Shown: positions 12,942-22,090 of the stretch, in pieces
Layout: every line of letters begins with the position of its first letter
Numbering within the stretch: the first letter of the stretch is position 1
Assembly: GCA_021234155.1 (NCBI GenBank)
Contig: JAJEKV010000326.1
Span: 122,001 to 186,000 of the forward strand
Length of the DNA stretch: 64,000 bases
Reading direction: 5' to 3'
Source: Isoetes taiwanensis
Lineage: Eukaryota; Streptophyta; Lycopodiopsida; Isoetales; Isoetaceae
Program-made: the position numbers and the translations under genes
Notes under the pieces: generated by a model
Seen by the model: only the letters and a program-made list of their open reading frames with translations
What the model was told of the DNA's origin: nothing
Database searches by the model: none

Positions 12942-14003
12942 CCCGTTTTTTGTTTTGTATTTGGAATTCAGTGGTGTGGAGTAAGATTTCACTTGTGTAG
13001 AGTGTGGGAAACCGTATATTTTAGGGGCTTTGAGCAGCTTGTTGCCATTTAGATGTTCTGTGCGGAACGGCCATTTGCATGTCTGGAAATGGAATGGGGA
13101 GAGTTCACATGACGGATCTGGGGTGCATGACAGCGAGCTGCTTGTGGCCGATGAAGGATGGGAAGACACAGTGGCTTTATGTGTGCTGAAGATGTCTGCG
13201 GGAGGGGCGATTGGAAGTAGGAATGTCCATTTCCTCTGCTTGAATGATTGAATTTGTTCTTGTTTTCTAGTAGCGGCATGTGTCTGATTAGGAATTGCCC
13301 GCCAAGTCTGATAGCTTAGTTAATAATTGTGGGGATTCTGCGGTGCATGCAAGGCGTACCCATCTGTTTAGGTTTGGCCAGTTTTGACTGTTAAAATTGG
13401 GCCTGTGCTTTCAAGTTTTCGGAGGTGTATGTGTCCCGCTTTTGGCACAGCGGTGGACTCCCAAGGAAGACAGTGAGGACATGCTTTGAAGGTGGTTGGC
13501 TACTCTGAAAGTTTTGGAGATATCCTTGTTGTTGTAGCTGTTGGGTATGGATATTCGTAGAGCAGCAAGATTGAGAGTGAAGGTGCATAAGTTGACTCTG
13601 CCAAAGGTCATTCTCGAGGAATCTAAGTGTTTGCAATGTAGAGGGTTGGATGGGAGCGAATTGCATCACTGTCTTGATGCGGAGGGCAGGTTGGCTGAGA
13701 GCAGTGCCTCTGGCGAGTTGAGGAATAGGAGACAGAGGTCTAGAGGTCAGTTGGGGTGCTGCAGGGGCTGGATGTTTCAGCGTGCTAATCGGCGGACAGG
13801 GTAGATATGACAGTGGTGATAGCCTTGGCTTAGCTCCAGGAGGATGCTGTGATGGAGGCGGGTTGGCCGGCAATGGGCAGGAGGGCAGCTTTCTGAGTAA
13901 GGGCCAAGGGGCAGCTTCACAAGAAAGATCCGCCACCGGGTGTATGAAGATCGTGAGGGCCATTTGTGTTCCCGCAAAGCTGTGGAACCGGTGATAGAAC
14001 GTG
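12942..14003 (+). pseudogene. 5' part of Replitron-like unit A, with N-terminal coding segment
   Basis: The first 258 bp (to 13199) match the start of unit C, including a frame reading MSGNGMGRVHMTDLGCM that ends in a stop where unit C reads CVCRRCL. Bases 13200-13890 are absent from unit C but their right half is present in unit B. There a frame starting MDIRRAARLRVKVHKL contains CLQCRGLDGSELHHC, a possible zinc-binding cluster, and then RLAESSASGELRNRRQRSRG. It probably encodes an upstream exon of the Rep protein; frames are broken here. Confidence 0.45.
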
Positions 14004-15077
14004 ATGGAGTTGGAAGGGGGAGATCCAAGCATCGCAAGTAGTGGCCGTGGGCGAGGAAGGGGTGGACGTGGAAGGGGGAGACAAGTTAGGATTTGTGAGC
14101 CGATTCATGATACTGTGCATGAGAAGCATGTAGAAGAAGCTGAGGGGGAGGGAATTACATATGTCACAAGAGGTCGGGGTGGAAAACGGGGCCGAGGGAG
14201 AGGAAGGAGGACAACCAGTATGTTTGAAGAGCATCTTGGTATGGACATTGGAGGCGGGGCTGGCGAAGAGGTTGTCGATATGCCTTCGATTTTAGACGTG
14301 TCAGTGACTATTGTGTTTGGAGGCGCAGATGTGCCCTTTGCATTGTATGAGCGTGTAGTAGACTTTATGAAGCAGAATTACAAGCCCGGTATTGTGGCAC
14401 TTGAAAGGGACTCCTCCTTAGATCATTTGCACGTGCAAGCTGTCTTTTGCTTGCATGCGAAAACGCCTACGAGTGTGAACATTAGGATAAAAAATTTCCG
14501 TGGTTGGGGCCATAGCAGGCCCGCAGGGGCAATGATTCTATGCAAAGCTTTGACAGGAAGTCGCCTCCACTGTTTTGAAGGGTTGGTCGGCTATTGTTTA
14601 AAAGAACTGGGTAAATTGCATTTCCAGGTGCATTTAGACAATGTGAGCGCTGAGCAGGTGAAGGCTGGCAAGGAGTTATATGCGCTATATGGCACTGGAG
14701 ATGTGAAGAATTTAGTGCTCCTTGACAATAGGAACATCATGGCTAGAGCCTATCATTATCTGTTATACCATAGTGGCAGATTTAGGACCGCATCGTTTAT
14801 CCATACGGTGAAATGTATGTTACAGACTAGCAAGTTTAGGCTAGCGAGTTCGTGGGTTTTGCCAAATAACTCGGCCTACGTGTCTTTGGAGCGAGTGCAA
14901 GCAGCATGGAGGATAATGCTTGCACCCGAGAGATGTGCCTACAAAGACGTAAGAATGACTTTGTTTGGGACCCAACCAGGCATTGTCCCAGTAGAGAAGA
15001 TCGGGAAAAGAAGGAAGCGCCTGGTTGGGTCCCAGGAGGAGGAGGAGGACGGAGTCCAACGTCTCTGCAAGCGCTAA
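14004..15077 (+). pseudogene. Rep-like HUH endonuclease, unit A, C-terminus replaced at the junction
   Basis: The frame opens at an ATG (14004) that is probably internal to the original gene. In order it holds an RG-rich stretch, the strand VSVTIVFGGADVP (motif I position), SLDHLHVQAVF with the HxH pair, and the YCLKELGKLHF motif carrying the catalytic-type Tyr and Lys. It matches units B and C residue for residue up to KIGKRRKR, with a few changes (for example NYKPGIV for NCKAGVV). After that the normal acidic tail is lost and replaced by LVGSQEEEEDGVQRLCKR, which comes from the tail-to-tail joint with unit B. The core catalytic residues are kept. The C-terminal swap makes this a damaged copy. 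Confidence 0.7.
15018..15052. other. Tail-to-tail junction between units A and B with templated filler
   Basis: Unit A leaves the normal sequence after GGAAGCGC. Next comes CCTGGTTGGGTCCCA, which is plus-strand text of unit B (about 15530-15544) and therefore inverted relative to unit A. Then comes a GGAGGAGGAGGAGGAC stretch matching the EEEEDG codons of the Rep tail in the original orientation. Then inverted text of the downstream frame begins with CCAACGTCTCTGC. Short pieces copied from nearby in both orientations suggest template switching during repair or replication. Confidence 0.6.
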
Positions 15078-15300
15078 GCGGAGTTTTGCTACAGCTTCAC
15101 AAACCTCTCTGATTGACTGCTCTAACTCCTGCAAATGTGTGACAATACTATCCGCCCCTCTCTTTGTTCCACACTCTATCGCTGGACCGGCCCATTTGAT
15201 ACTGCCTCATTGGAGCTATCGCTTAAAACAACCACCTCCACATCTCGTCCATCACCTACACCCACTCATAAAGAACATAGCAATTAGCAATATGCAGCAA
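15052..15300 (-). pseudogene. Partial downstream frame (ORF2) of unit B
   Basis: This matches the N-terminal half of the unit C downstream frame (DGRDVEVVVLSDSS, then EQSIREVCEAVAKLRLALAE), but a small indel introduces a stop after SNGPVQR, and the rest is cut off at the A/B junction. It lies just downstream of the unit B Rep stop, as in unit C. Confidence 0.6.
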
Positions 15301-15313
15301 ACAGAACACTAGC

Positions 15314-16291
15314 TCAAGCAACATCAAAGGTCCAATCATGCATGTCCAACGGAATGAAATCACAATCATCAGCAGGGATCTCTGTGCAGGGCGCCTGCAC
15401 TCCACTATCTGCATAAATGAATTCATCCTCATCATTGCTCCCGTCCTCCTCCTCCTCTCCATCATCAAACGTCCCTGCCTTATCCCACATGCGCTTCCTT
15501 CTTTTCCCGATCTTCTCTACTGGGACAATGCCTGGTTGGGTCCCAAACAAAGTCATTCTTACGTCTTTGTAGGCACATCTCTCGGGTGCAAGCATTATCC
15601 TCCATGCTGCTTGCACTCGCTCCAAAGACACGTAGGCCGAGTTATTTGGCAAAACCCACGAACTCGCTAGCCTAAACTTGCTAGTCTGTAACATACATTT
15701 CACCGTATGGATAAACGATGCGGTCCTAAATCTGCCACTATGGTATAACAGATAATGATAGGCTCTAGCCATGATGTTCCTATTGTCAAGGAGCACTAAA
15801 TTCTTCACATCTCCAGTGCCATATAGCGCATATAACTCCTTGCCAGCCTTCACCTGCTCAGCGCTCACATTGTGTAAATGCACCTGGAAATGCAATTTAC
15901 CCAGGTCTTTTAAACAATAGCCGACCAACCCTTCAAAACAGTGGAGGCGACTTCCTATCAAAGCTTTGCATAGAATCATTGCCCCTGCGGGGCTGCTATG
16001 GCCCCAACCAAGGAAATTTTTTATCCTAATGTTCACACTCGTAGGCATTTTCGCATGCAAGTGAAAGACAGCTTGCACGTGCAAATGATCTAAGGAGGAG
16101 CCCCTTTCAAGTGCCACAACACCGGCCTTGCAATTCTGCTTCATAAAGTCTACTACACGCTCATACAATGCAAAGGGCACATTTGCGCCTCCAAACACAA
16201 TAGTCACTGACACATCTAAAACCGAAGGCATATCGACAACCTCTTCGCCAGCCCCTCCTCCAATGTCCATACCAAGATGCTCTTCAAACAT
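15314..16291 (-). CDS. Rep-like HUH endonuclease, unit B
   Basis: This is a 325-aa open frame beginning at MFEEHLGMDIGGG. It contains VSVTIVFGGANVP, SLDHLHVQAVFHLHA with the HxH metal-binding pair, an intact YCLKDLGKLHFQ motif with a single Tyr and a Lys, and a C-terminal region ending in an acidic EEEEDGSNDEDE tail. HUH enzymes of the Rep class nick one DNA strand and stay joined to it through the Tyr; Replitrons are eukaryotic transposons that use a one-Tyr version. Frameshifts just upstream of this Met separate it from the RG-rich N-terminus seen in unit C, so only the catalytic part is open. It could still be translated from this Met if transcribed. Confidence 0.7.
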   Translation of the reverse strand: MFEEHLGMDIGGGAGEEVVDMPSVLDVSVTIVFGGANVPFALYERVVDFMKQNCKAGVVALERGSSLDHLHVQAVFHLHAKMPTSVNIRIKNFLGWGHSSPAGAMILCKALIGSRLHCFEGLVGYCLKDLGKLHFQVHLHNVSAEQVKAGKELYALYGTGDVKNLVLLDNRNIMARAYHYLLYHSGRFRTASFIHTVKCMLQTSKFRLASSWVLPNNSAYVSLERVQAAWRIMLAPERCAYKDVRMTLFGTQPGIVPVEKIGKRRKRMWDKAGTFDDGEEEEDGSNDEDEFIYADSGVQAPCTEIPADDCDFIPLDMHDWTFDVA

Positions 16292-16906
16292 ATTGGCTGT
16301 CCTCCTTCCTCTCCCTCGGCCCCGTTTTCCACCCCGGACCTCTTAGGACATATGTGATTCCTCCCCCCACCTTCTTCTACATGCTTCTCATGCACAGTAT
16401 CATGAATCGGCTCACAAATCCTAACTTGTCTCCCCCTTCCACGTCCACCCCTTCCTCGCCCACGACCACTACTTGCAGTAGGAGCAGATCTTCCCCTTCC
16501 AACTCCATCACGCTCTATACCGGATTTCCGGCCGCAGCCTTCGGGAACACAAATGGCCTACGATCTTCATACGATTGGCAGATCTTTATCGACGGTTGCC
16601 CCTTGCCCACTCAGGCCCTTACTCAGAAAACTGCCCTCCTGCCCATTGCCGGCCAACCCGCCTCCATCACAGCATCCTCCTGGAGCTAAGCCAAGGCTAT
16701 CACCACTGTCATATCTACCCTGTCCGCCGATTAGCACGCTGAAACATCCAGCCCCTGCAGCACCCCAACTGACCTCCTGACCTCTAGACCTCTGTCTCCT
16801 ATTCCTCAACTCGCCAGAGGCACTGCTCTCAGCCAACCTGCCCTCCACGTCAAGACAGTGATGCAATTCACTCCCATCCAACCCTCTGCATCGCAAACAC
16901 TTCAAA
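16292..16906 (-). pseudogene. N-terminal part of Rep gene, unit B (frameshifted, truncated)
   Basis: Reading minus from 16906: CLRCRGLDGSELHHC, RLAESSASGELRNRRQRSRG, a Gly-rich stretch, KDLPIVYEDRRPFVF, then RG-repeats. The order agrees with units A and C. Small indels near 16340-16370 break the frame before MFEEHLG. Homology to unit A stops at AAGTGTTTGC (about 16906), where unit C tail sequence begins, so the unit B start is truncated. Confidence 0.55.
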
Positions 16907-17279
16907 TATGCTTTTTCAGGGGTTTATGGGTTTTTTCATGGGGTTTCATGTGGGACATTGATTTTGAGAATATTCTCCAGATCATGCCAAATCGAAGGTC
17001 AATGTTTTTTACGCAACAAAACAGTCTGCCACTTTCTAAGGTCACATCCAACCATAGGCACATTTAATTTCATTCTTTATTACATGTACAACCTGTTTCA
17101 ATGGTCACATTCAGATTATATTTACAATGCAATATAACAGATTCACACACAACAGAACCACTACTCCACAACACATGTACAGCATGTCCATCTCTGCACT
17201 AACTTCCTATTGTCCAGCGTTACAACAGAACCACTACTTCACAACACATGTACAGCATGTCCATCTCTCCACTAACTTC
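16907..17279 (-). other. 3' untranslated part of unit C with poly(A) signal
   Basis: No frame is seen. A TAATAAAG signal on the minus strand (about 17073-17080) lies roughly 200 bp after the downstream-frame stop, suitable for ending a transcript of unit C. Units A and B lack this part, so the true 3' terminus of the element could lie anywhere between here and the unit B start. Confidence 0.5.
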
Positions 17280-17290
17280 CTACTGTCCAC
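17151..17290. repeat. Two-copy tandem repeat, about 70 bp
   Basis: ACAACAGAACCACTACT with CACAACACATGTACAGCATG and CTAACTTCCTA-TGTCCA occurs twice in direct succession (17151-17217 and 17222-17290) with only a few differences. It sits at the very end of the unit C downstream frame. Confidence 0.9.
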
Positions 17291-17681
17291 CATTTCTCTT
17301 CCTTGAGCATCCAATGGACGGATCATGTCTGCGTCTAAGCGCCTCCAGCTCACGAAGCTCCTTCAGTAGGAGGCCTCGACAAAGATTTAGATGTGAGCGC
17401 AACAAGCCACCTTCCAGTATTATGGAGCTGACCCCATGCCTCGCAACAAGATCCACACTTGCTTGAATGCGGTCCAACGTCTCTGCAAGCGCTAAGCAAA
17501 GTTTTGCTACAGCTTCACAAACCTCTCTGATTGACTGCTCTGCCTCCTGCAAATGTGTGACAATACTATCTGGCCCCTCTGCTGTTCCACACTCTACTGC
17601 GGACCGTCCATCTGATACCGCCTCATCGGAGCTATCGCTTAAAACAACCACCTCCACATCTCGTCCATCACCTGCACCCAC
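17280..17681 (-). CDS. Downstream frame (ORF2) of Replitron-like unit C, likely a spliced exon
   Basis: The frame is about 130 codons with no ATG in its first 100 codons and a stop immediately upstream of the GTG at 17681. It begins directly behind a good 3' splice site (pyrimidine-poor CTAATTGCTATG, then GGGTGCAG) on the minus strand. It reads DGRDVEVVVLSDSSDEAVSD, then a helical, coiled-coil-like stretch (EQSIREVCEAVAKLCLALAE; LLLKELRELEALRRRHD). I recognise no family. Because it starts 48 nt after the Rep stop and follows an acceptor, I infer that it is an alternative C-terminal exon of the Rep gene rather than a separate protein. Unit B keeps half of it. Confidence 0.45.
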   Translation of the reverse strand: MGAGDGRDVEVVVLSDSSDEAVSDGRSAVECGTAEGPDSIVTHLQEAEQSIREVCEAVAKLCLALAETLDRIQASVDLVARHGVSSIILEGGLLRSHLNLCRGLLLKELRELEALRRRHDPSIGCSRKRNGGQ

Positions 17682-17729
17682 TCATAAAGAGCATAGCAAT
17701 TAGCAATATGCAGCGAACAGAACACTAGC

Positions 17730-18989
17730 TCAAGCAACATCAAAGGTCCAATCATGCATGTCCAACGGAATGAAATCACAATCATCAGCAGGGATCTCTG
17801 CGCAAGGCGCCTGCACTCCACTATCTGCATAAATGAATTCATCCTCATCATTGCTCCCGTCCTCCTCCTCCTCTCCATCATCAAACGTCCCTGCCTTATC
17901 CCACATGCGCTTCCTTCTTTTCCCGATCTTCTCTACTGGGACAATGCCTGGTTGGGTCCCAAACAAAGTCATTCTTACGTCTTTGTAGGCACATCTCTCG
18001 GGTGCAAGCATTATCCTCCATGCTGCTTGCACTCGCTCCAAAGACAGGTAGGCCGAGTTATTTGGCAAAACCCACGAACTCGCTAGCCTAAACTTGCCAG
18101 TCTGTAACATATGTTTCACCGTATGGATAAACGATGCGGTCCTAAATCTGCCACTATGGTATAACAGATAATGATAGGCTCTAGCCATGATGTTCCTATT
18201 GTCAAGGAGCATTAAATTCTTCACATCTCCTGCGCCATATAGCGCATATAACTCCTTGCCAGCCTTCACCTGCTCAGCGCTCACATTGTGTAAATGCACC
18301 TGGAAATGCAATTTACCCAGGTCTTTTAAACAATAGCCGACCAACCCTTCAAAACAGTGGAGGCGACTTCCTGTCAAAGCTTTGCATAGAATCATTGCCC
18401 CTGCGGGCCTGCTATGGCTCCAACCAAGGAAATTTTTGATCCTAATGTTCACACTCGTAGGCGTTTTTGCATGCAAGCGAAAGACAGCTTGCACGTGCAA
18501 ATGATCTAAGGAGGAGCCCCTTTCAAGTGCCACAACACCGGCCTTGCAATTCTGCTTCATAAAGTCTACTACACGCTCATACAATGCAAAGGGCACATCT
18601 GCGCCTCCAAACACAATAGTCACTGACACATCTAAAACCGAAGGCATATCGACAACCTCTTCGCCAGCCCCTCCTCCAATGTCCATACCAAGATGCTCTT
18701 CAAACATACTGGCTGTCCTCCTTCCTCTCCCTCGGCCCCGTTTTCCACCCCGACCTCTTGTGACATATGTAATTCCCTCCCCCTCAGCTTCTTCTACATG
18801 CTTCTCATGCACAGTATCATGAATCGGCTCACAAATCCTAACTTGTCTCCCCCTTCCACGTCCACCCCTTCCTCGCCCACGGCCACTACTTGCAGTAGCA
18901 GATCTTCCCCTTCCAACTCCATCACGTTCTATACCGGATTTCCCTGCTGCAGCTTCTGGGAACACAAATGGCCTACGATCTTCATACAC
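17730..18989 (-). CDS. Rep-like HUH endonuclease (Replitron-type), unit C, longest copy
   Basis: A 419-codon frame. Numbering from VYEDRR, residues 35-92 are rich in RG/GR repeats (a likely nucleic-acid-binding tail), 120-132 form the motif I strand (DVSVTIVFGGADV), H163-L164-H165 is the HUH pair in SLDHLHVQAVF, and Y219 with K222 lies in GYCLKDLGKLHFQ. Downstream come NVSAEQVKAGKELYALYG and a basic/acidic tail ending WTFDVA. The layout of one HUH, one Tyr and no helicase fits Replitrons and differs from Helitron RepHel. No ATG precedes M95 (MFEEHLG), and a TGA lies in frame upstream near 19050. Either translation starts at M95 (325 aa) or a leader exon is spliced on. A geminivirus-type Rep is less likely: no helicase part follows. 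Confidence 0.75.
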   Translation of the reverse strand: MYEDRRPFVFPEAAAGKSGIERDGVGRGRSATASSGRGRGRGGRGRGRQVRICEPIHDTVHEKHVEEAEGEGITYVTRGRGGKRGRGRGRRTASMFEEHLGMDIGGGAGEEVVDMPSVLDVSVTIVFGGADVPFALYERVVDFMKQNCKAGVVALERGSSLDHLHVQAVFRLHAKTPTSVNIRIKNFLGWSHSRPAGAMILCKALTGSRLHCFEGLVGYCLKDLGKLHFQVHLHNVSAEQVKAGKELYALYGAGDVKNLMLLDNRNIMARAYHYLLYHSGRFRTASFIHTVKHMLQTGKFRLASSWVLPNNSAYLSLERVQAAWRIMLAPERCAYKDVRMTLFGTQPGIVPVEKIGKRRKRMWDKAGTFDDGEEEEDGSNDEDEFIYADSGVQAPCAEIPADDCDFIPLDMHDWTFDVA

Positions 18990-19299
18990 CAGTGGCAGAT
19001 CTTTACTGACGAAGCTGCCCCCTTGCCCCCTTGGCCCTTACTCAGACATCTTCGGCACACACAAAGCCACTGTGTCTTCCCATCCTTCATCGGCCACAAG
19101 CAGCTCGCTGTCATGCACCCCAGATCCGTCACGTGAACTCTCCCCATTCCATTTCCAGACATGCAAATGGCCGTTCCACACAGAACATCTAAATGGCAAC
19201 AAGCTGCTCAAAGCCCCTAAAATATACGGTTTCCCATACTCTACACAAGTGAAATCTTACTCCACACCACTGAATTCCAAATACAAAACAAAAAACGGG
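18990..19299 (-). other. 5' end of Replitron-like unit C, deleted relative to A and B
   Basis: This matches unit A 12942-13199 and then jumps directly to the text AGTAAGGGCCAAGG that unit A reaches only at about 13897. The missing piece of about 690 bp is bounded by TCTG in unit A (GATGTCTG and CTTTCTG), so unit C looks like a deletion between short repeats. A frame starting MSGNGMGRVHVTDLG and containing WLCVCRRCL is open here. Confidence 0.6.
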
Positions 19300-19882
19300 G
19301 AAGTTTATGGATTTCATAAATTAAGGTTTTTAAATAACCTTAGCTACTGTATTTTTATATTTAAATGCTACCGCTAGCATGAACCCATGGACACATACCA
19401 ACAAGGCCTTTAGATGATCTACACAATCTTATACTGAAACAAGGTAAGCCACTAGGTTCGTTACAAAAAATGACTAAAGCATGAGGAGAAAATGAGCACC
19501 AGTTGGACAAGACAATGTTTAAGCACCGACGACTCCATAAAGCAAGCCAAAGCTACTATTCTCAAAACTAGAAAGACGTTTACTGAGTAAGACCTCTCTT
19601 GGCTTAGGGACGAAAATAACGAGCCAATCATTAGCACTAAATGCATGCAAACTGCATCTCCTGATAGACAACATAACAATATGTGAATATAAGAGTAGGA
19701 TGAGCAAACAAATGATTATAGGACAACAACAATCCTTAAGATGAGCAAACAAGTTCATCATCTGCTAGAATCAATTAGAAAAGGAAAATTTCAATTTGTC
19801 AAACTAATTGTTCACTAATCTGCATGAATGTTGCGCATAAAAGCTGGTAAAAGAAAAACTCGTTTGCTTTTATTATTTGATA
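19300..19882. other. Spacer without recognisable gene
   Basis: A/T-rich unique-looking sequence between the Replitron-like cluster and the first Helitron. I see nothing in it. Confidence 0.6.
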
Positions 19883-19894
19883 CTAGAAATGTGT

Positions 19895-19911
19895 GCCCGG
19901 CGATGCCGGGC
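19895..19911 (-). other. Helitron 1 3'-terminal hairpin
   Basis: A 7-bp perfect stem (GCCCGGC/GCCGGGC) with a 3-nt loop lies 11 nt before the terminal CTAG on the minus strand, the standard position of the Helitron stop hairpin. Confidence 0.85.
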
Positions 19912-20819
19912 ATTAGTCATACACGTGAGGAATGCATTTATGGGCATTAGTCACAATTGTGTCGAATGGGTAGATGTAATGGATTTAACACATGAAATGT
20001 AGATAGTATGTGTCCACATATAGAATGGAGTGCTAATATGTGAGTTGAGATGCAAGCTCTCGCTATCATTAATAACTTTGATAGTCAGAAACCATATACA
20101 CATGTTTCTTTATATTGTTAATAATTATCAATTGACTTCGATTGAGAGTGTGCATACATGTACATCTACTACAACCAAATGTAGACTAAGTATAATTCAA
20201 GGTTCCATTAGTTGATGCGAATTAAATAAGAATGGTCGTTTCTAAATTATGTTGAGAGGCAAATACCATTCTTGGTGTGAATGATTGAAATGTAGATTGA
20301 AAATAACATAGATATGTGGCCACATTTAGATTGTATATACACCATTGACTCTAGTTGATCAAAAAATAAAGCCATAGTTGTTCTTAGAGAGGAAGAGGGC
20401 TTACATGCCACATTAGTAATATATGATGCATGTAAGCATTGAGACGTGGAAGGAAAGATAAAAATAATAAGTGTTAGAATTTTTCCAACGTTAACCCGTG
20501 TTCATATATTGTTAACTTGAATCTTGCAACAATTGAAATTGTTTGCGAAAATGGCATAAAGAAGTGAGGCGGTCCATGTGCTCATATTTCAATATATACC
20601 ATTCTTGCAAGCAAGAAGAGGGCCCATTCAAATTTCGAACCTTCATATTTGATTATGTTTATATTATATCCTGTAAAGTCGATATATTGTTTTAGATGCC
20701 AAAAAGTAAACAATATGTCTTGTGTGCACTACATCTTCATCTTCATGCTGGACATCTCTATAGTTCTCTATTTAAAAAATTAAACATTCCTTCAAAGTTA
20801 GGACATGCCTTATCTGCTT

Positions 20820-20994
20820 TGTTAGAGTATGATGATGACTGTGCATGCTGAGTCATCACTTGTTGCTGACATGGCACTCTATATTAGCCATAGTCACGCC
20901 TCATTCTTCTTAGTTCACTCTCTAGGAGCTAGTAGGTGCTTACGCTTCGTCCTTGTCTTTTCCTTCATCCTTCGTGATTTCCTCAAAGCTATCA
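20820..20994 (+). repeat. 5' LTR of small copia element
   Basis: TG...CA bounded, 175 bp, nearly identical to 23463-23636 apart from a few substitutions and one-base indels near the right end. An insertion of moderate age is inferred. Confidence 0.92.
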
Positions 20995-21006
20995 TGGTAT
21001 CGAGCC
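20995..21006 (+). other. Primer binding site (initiator-Met tRNA type)
   Basis: TGGTATCGAGCC directly abuts the 5' LTR and equals the usual TGGTATCAGAGC site with one base missing. Confidence 0.8.
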
Positions 21007-21895
21007 GATCCGAAGGGGGAGGTTAGCAAGTCGATCACGGTTGATCTTCAAAATTCTCGGTGAGTTTTTTTTTGACTTGGAAGTTAAGCTCTCAAAGGCT
21101 TGGTCCGATTGGCACACGTGATGTTCTCGAGATCTCTTGATACAGATGCTCTAGAAATCTGGGGTGGATTAGATCGAGTGAAACTCGAGTCAATTTCTTG
21201 GCAAGATTCCTTGCAAGATCAAATCGCAAAGGAGCAAAGCTCGAATGAGCGTTCTTCGCATTGTGTGGATTTGGTGCGGATCTACACCACAAGGTTGAAG
21301 AAGAATATGAAGGATTTGCTCTGATCTGGTGTTTTTAGCATGCGGATCTTGCCGGATTCGAAGATTAGAACCCTAAAAAGGGTCGGATTTCTTTGCTTTA
21401 AGATATTTTGGAGTCGGATTTGTGCCATATGGCAAATCGACAATAGAATTTGTATAATCGGAGATATATTGCATGGTGGGCTTAATTATTTTGGTTCGTG
21501 GGCTTATTCGGGAGAAAAGAAAAAGGTGCGTTCTATTTTTGTTGGTCGGATAGGGCCACACTTGGAGTTACGCAGAGGGGCAATCAATTTAGAACTTGGA
21601 GCTCGATTTGGCTCAATTTGGTTGATCTCGATTTTGCGCAGCACGCATTCTTGCCGGATCTCAAGTTTGGGCTAGGATCCGGACGCCTATGCTAGCATTT
21701 GAGCGATTATTTGCACTACGGTTATTGATAATCAAAAGCATATAGATCAATAGTAGGTGTATGTTTGGGTGGATCTATGGACTTCTACGTGCGAGATGCC
21801 ATCAAAGATATGATTGGGCTTCATTTGAGTTCTTAGCACATGAAAATTATTCTAGCTGGAAAAATTTTCATGCATAAGCTTCTTTACTCCTATGG

Positions 21896-22090
21896 ACGAG
21901 AACATTTGGATATTGTTCTTGGGAAGCATACACCTGTTAGATGCGTAAGACAAGGAAAAGTTTGATGTAGATGAAATTGCTTTGAGTACTATTCGCTTGG
22001 CAATTGATAAAGAAATACATCCTTGGGTATTAGATGAGTTCTCTAGTTCTAAGGAACTATGGGATTCATTGCGTTTAAATTTGAGATAGA
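21896..22090 (+). pseudogene. Decayed copia gag fragment
   Basis: Broken text reads FDVDEIALSTIRLAIDKE followed by HPWVLDEFSSSKELWDSL, which matches the pattern of copia gag proteins (a short helix, then a conserved A/S-K-E-L-W-D-x-L). Frames are interrupted on both sides. The rest of the interior up to 23454 shows no recognisable protein. Confidence 0.6.

Larger units (their letters stand above)
12942..19299. mobile_element. Cluster of three Replitron-like (HUH Rep) units: A on +, B and C on -
   Basis: The outer edges are inverted copies of one another. The text starting CCCGTTTTTTGTTTTGTATT at 12942 (+) returns on the minus strand from 19299 and stays nearly identical for about 250 bp; the flanks beyond differ. 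Unit A (12942 to about 15046) runs left to right, while unit B (about 15052-16906) and unit C (about 16907-19299) run right to left. A and B are joined tail to tail through a scrambled junction. B and C are joined head to tail, with B starting abruptly at about 16906. Each unit codes for the same Rep-like HUH protein, and A and B also carry an extra N-terminal segment that C lacks. High identity between units points to recent amplification. Assignment to the Replitrons rests on the protein motifs, not on known termini. Confidence 0.7.

Noticed and set aside
14004-18989. Endogenised geminivirus or other CRESS-DNA virus Rep
   Set aside because: The HUH and Tyr motifs are of that general kind, but there is no helicase (Walker) part, the N-terminus is RG-rich, and several near-identical units with shared outer ends argue for a transposon.
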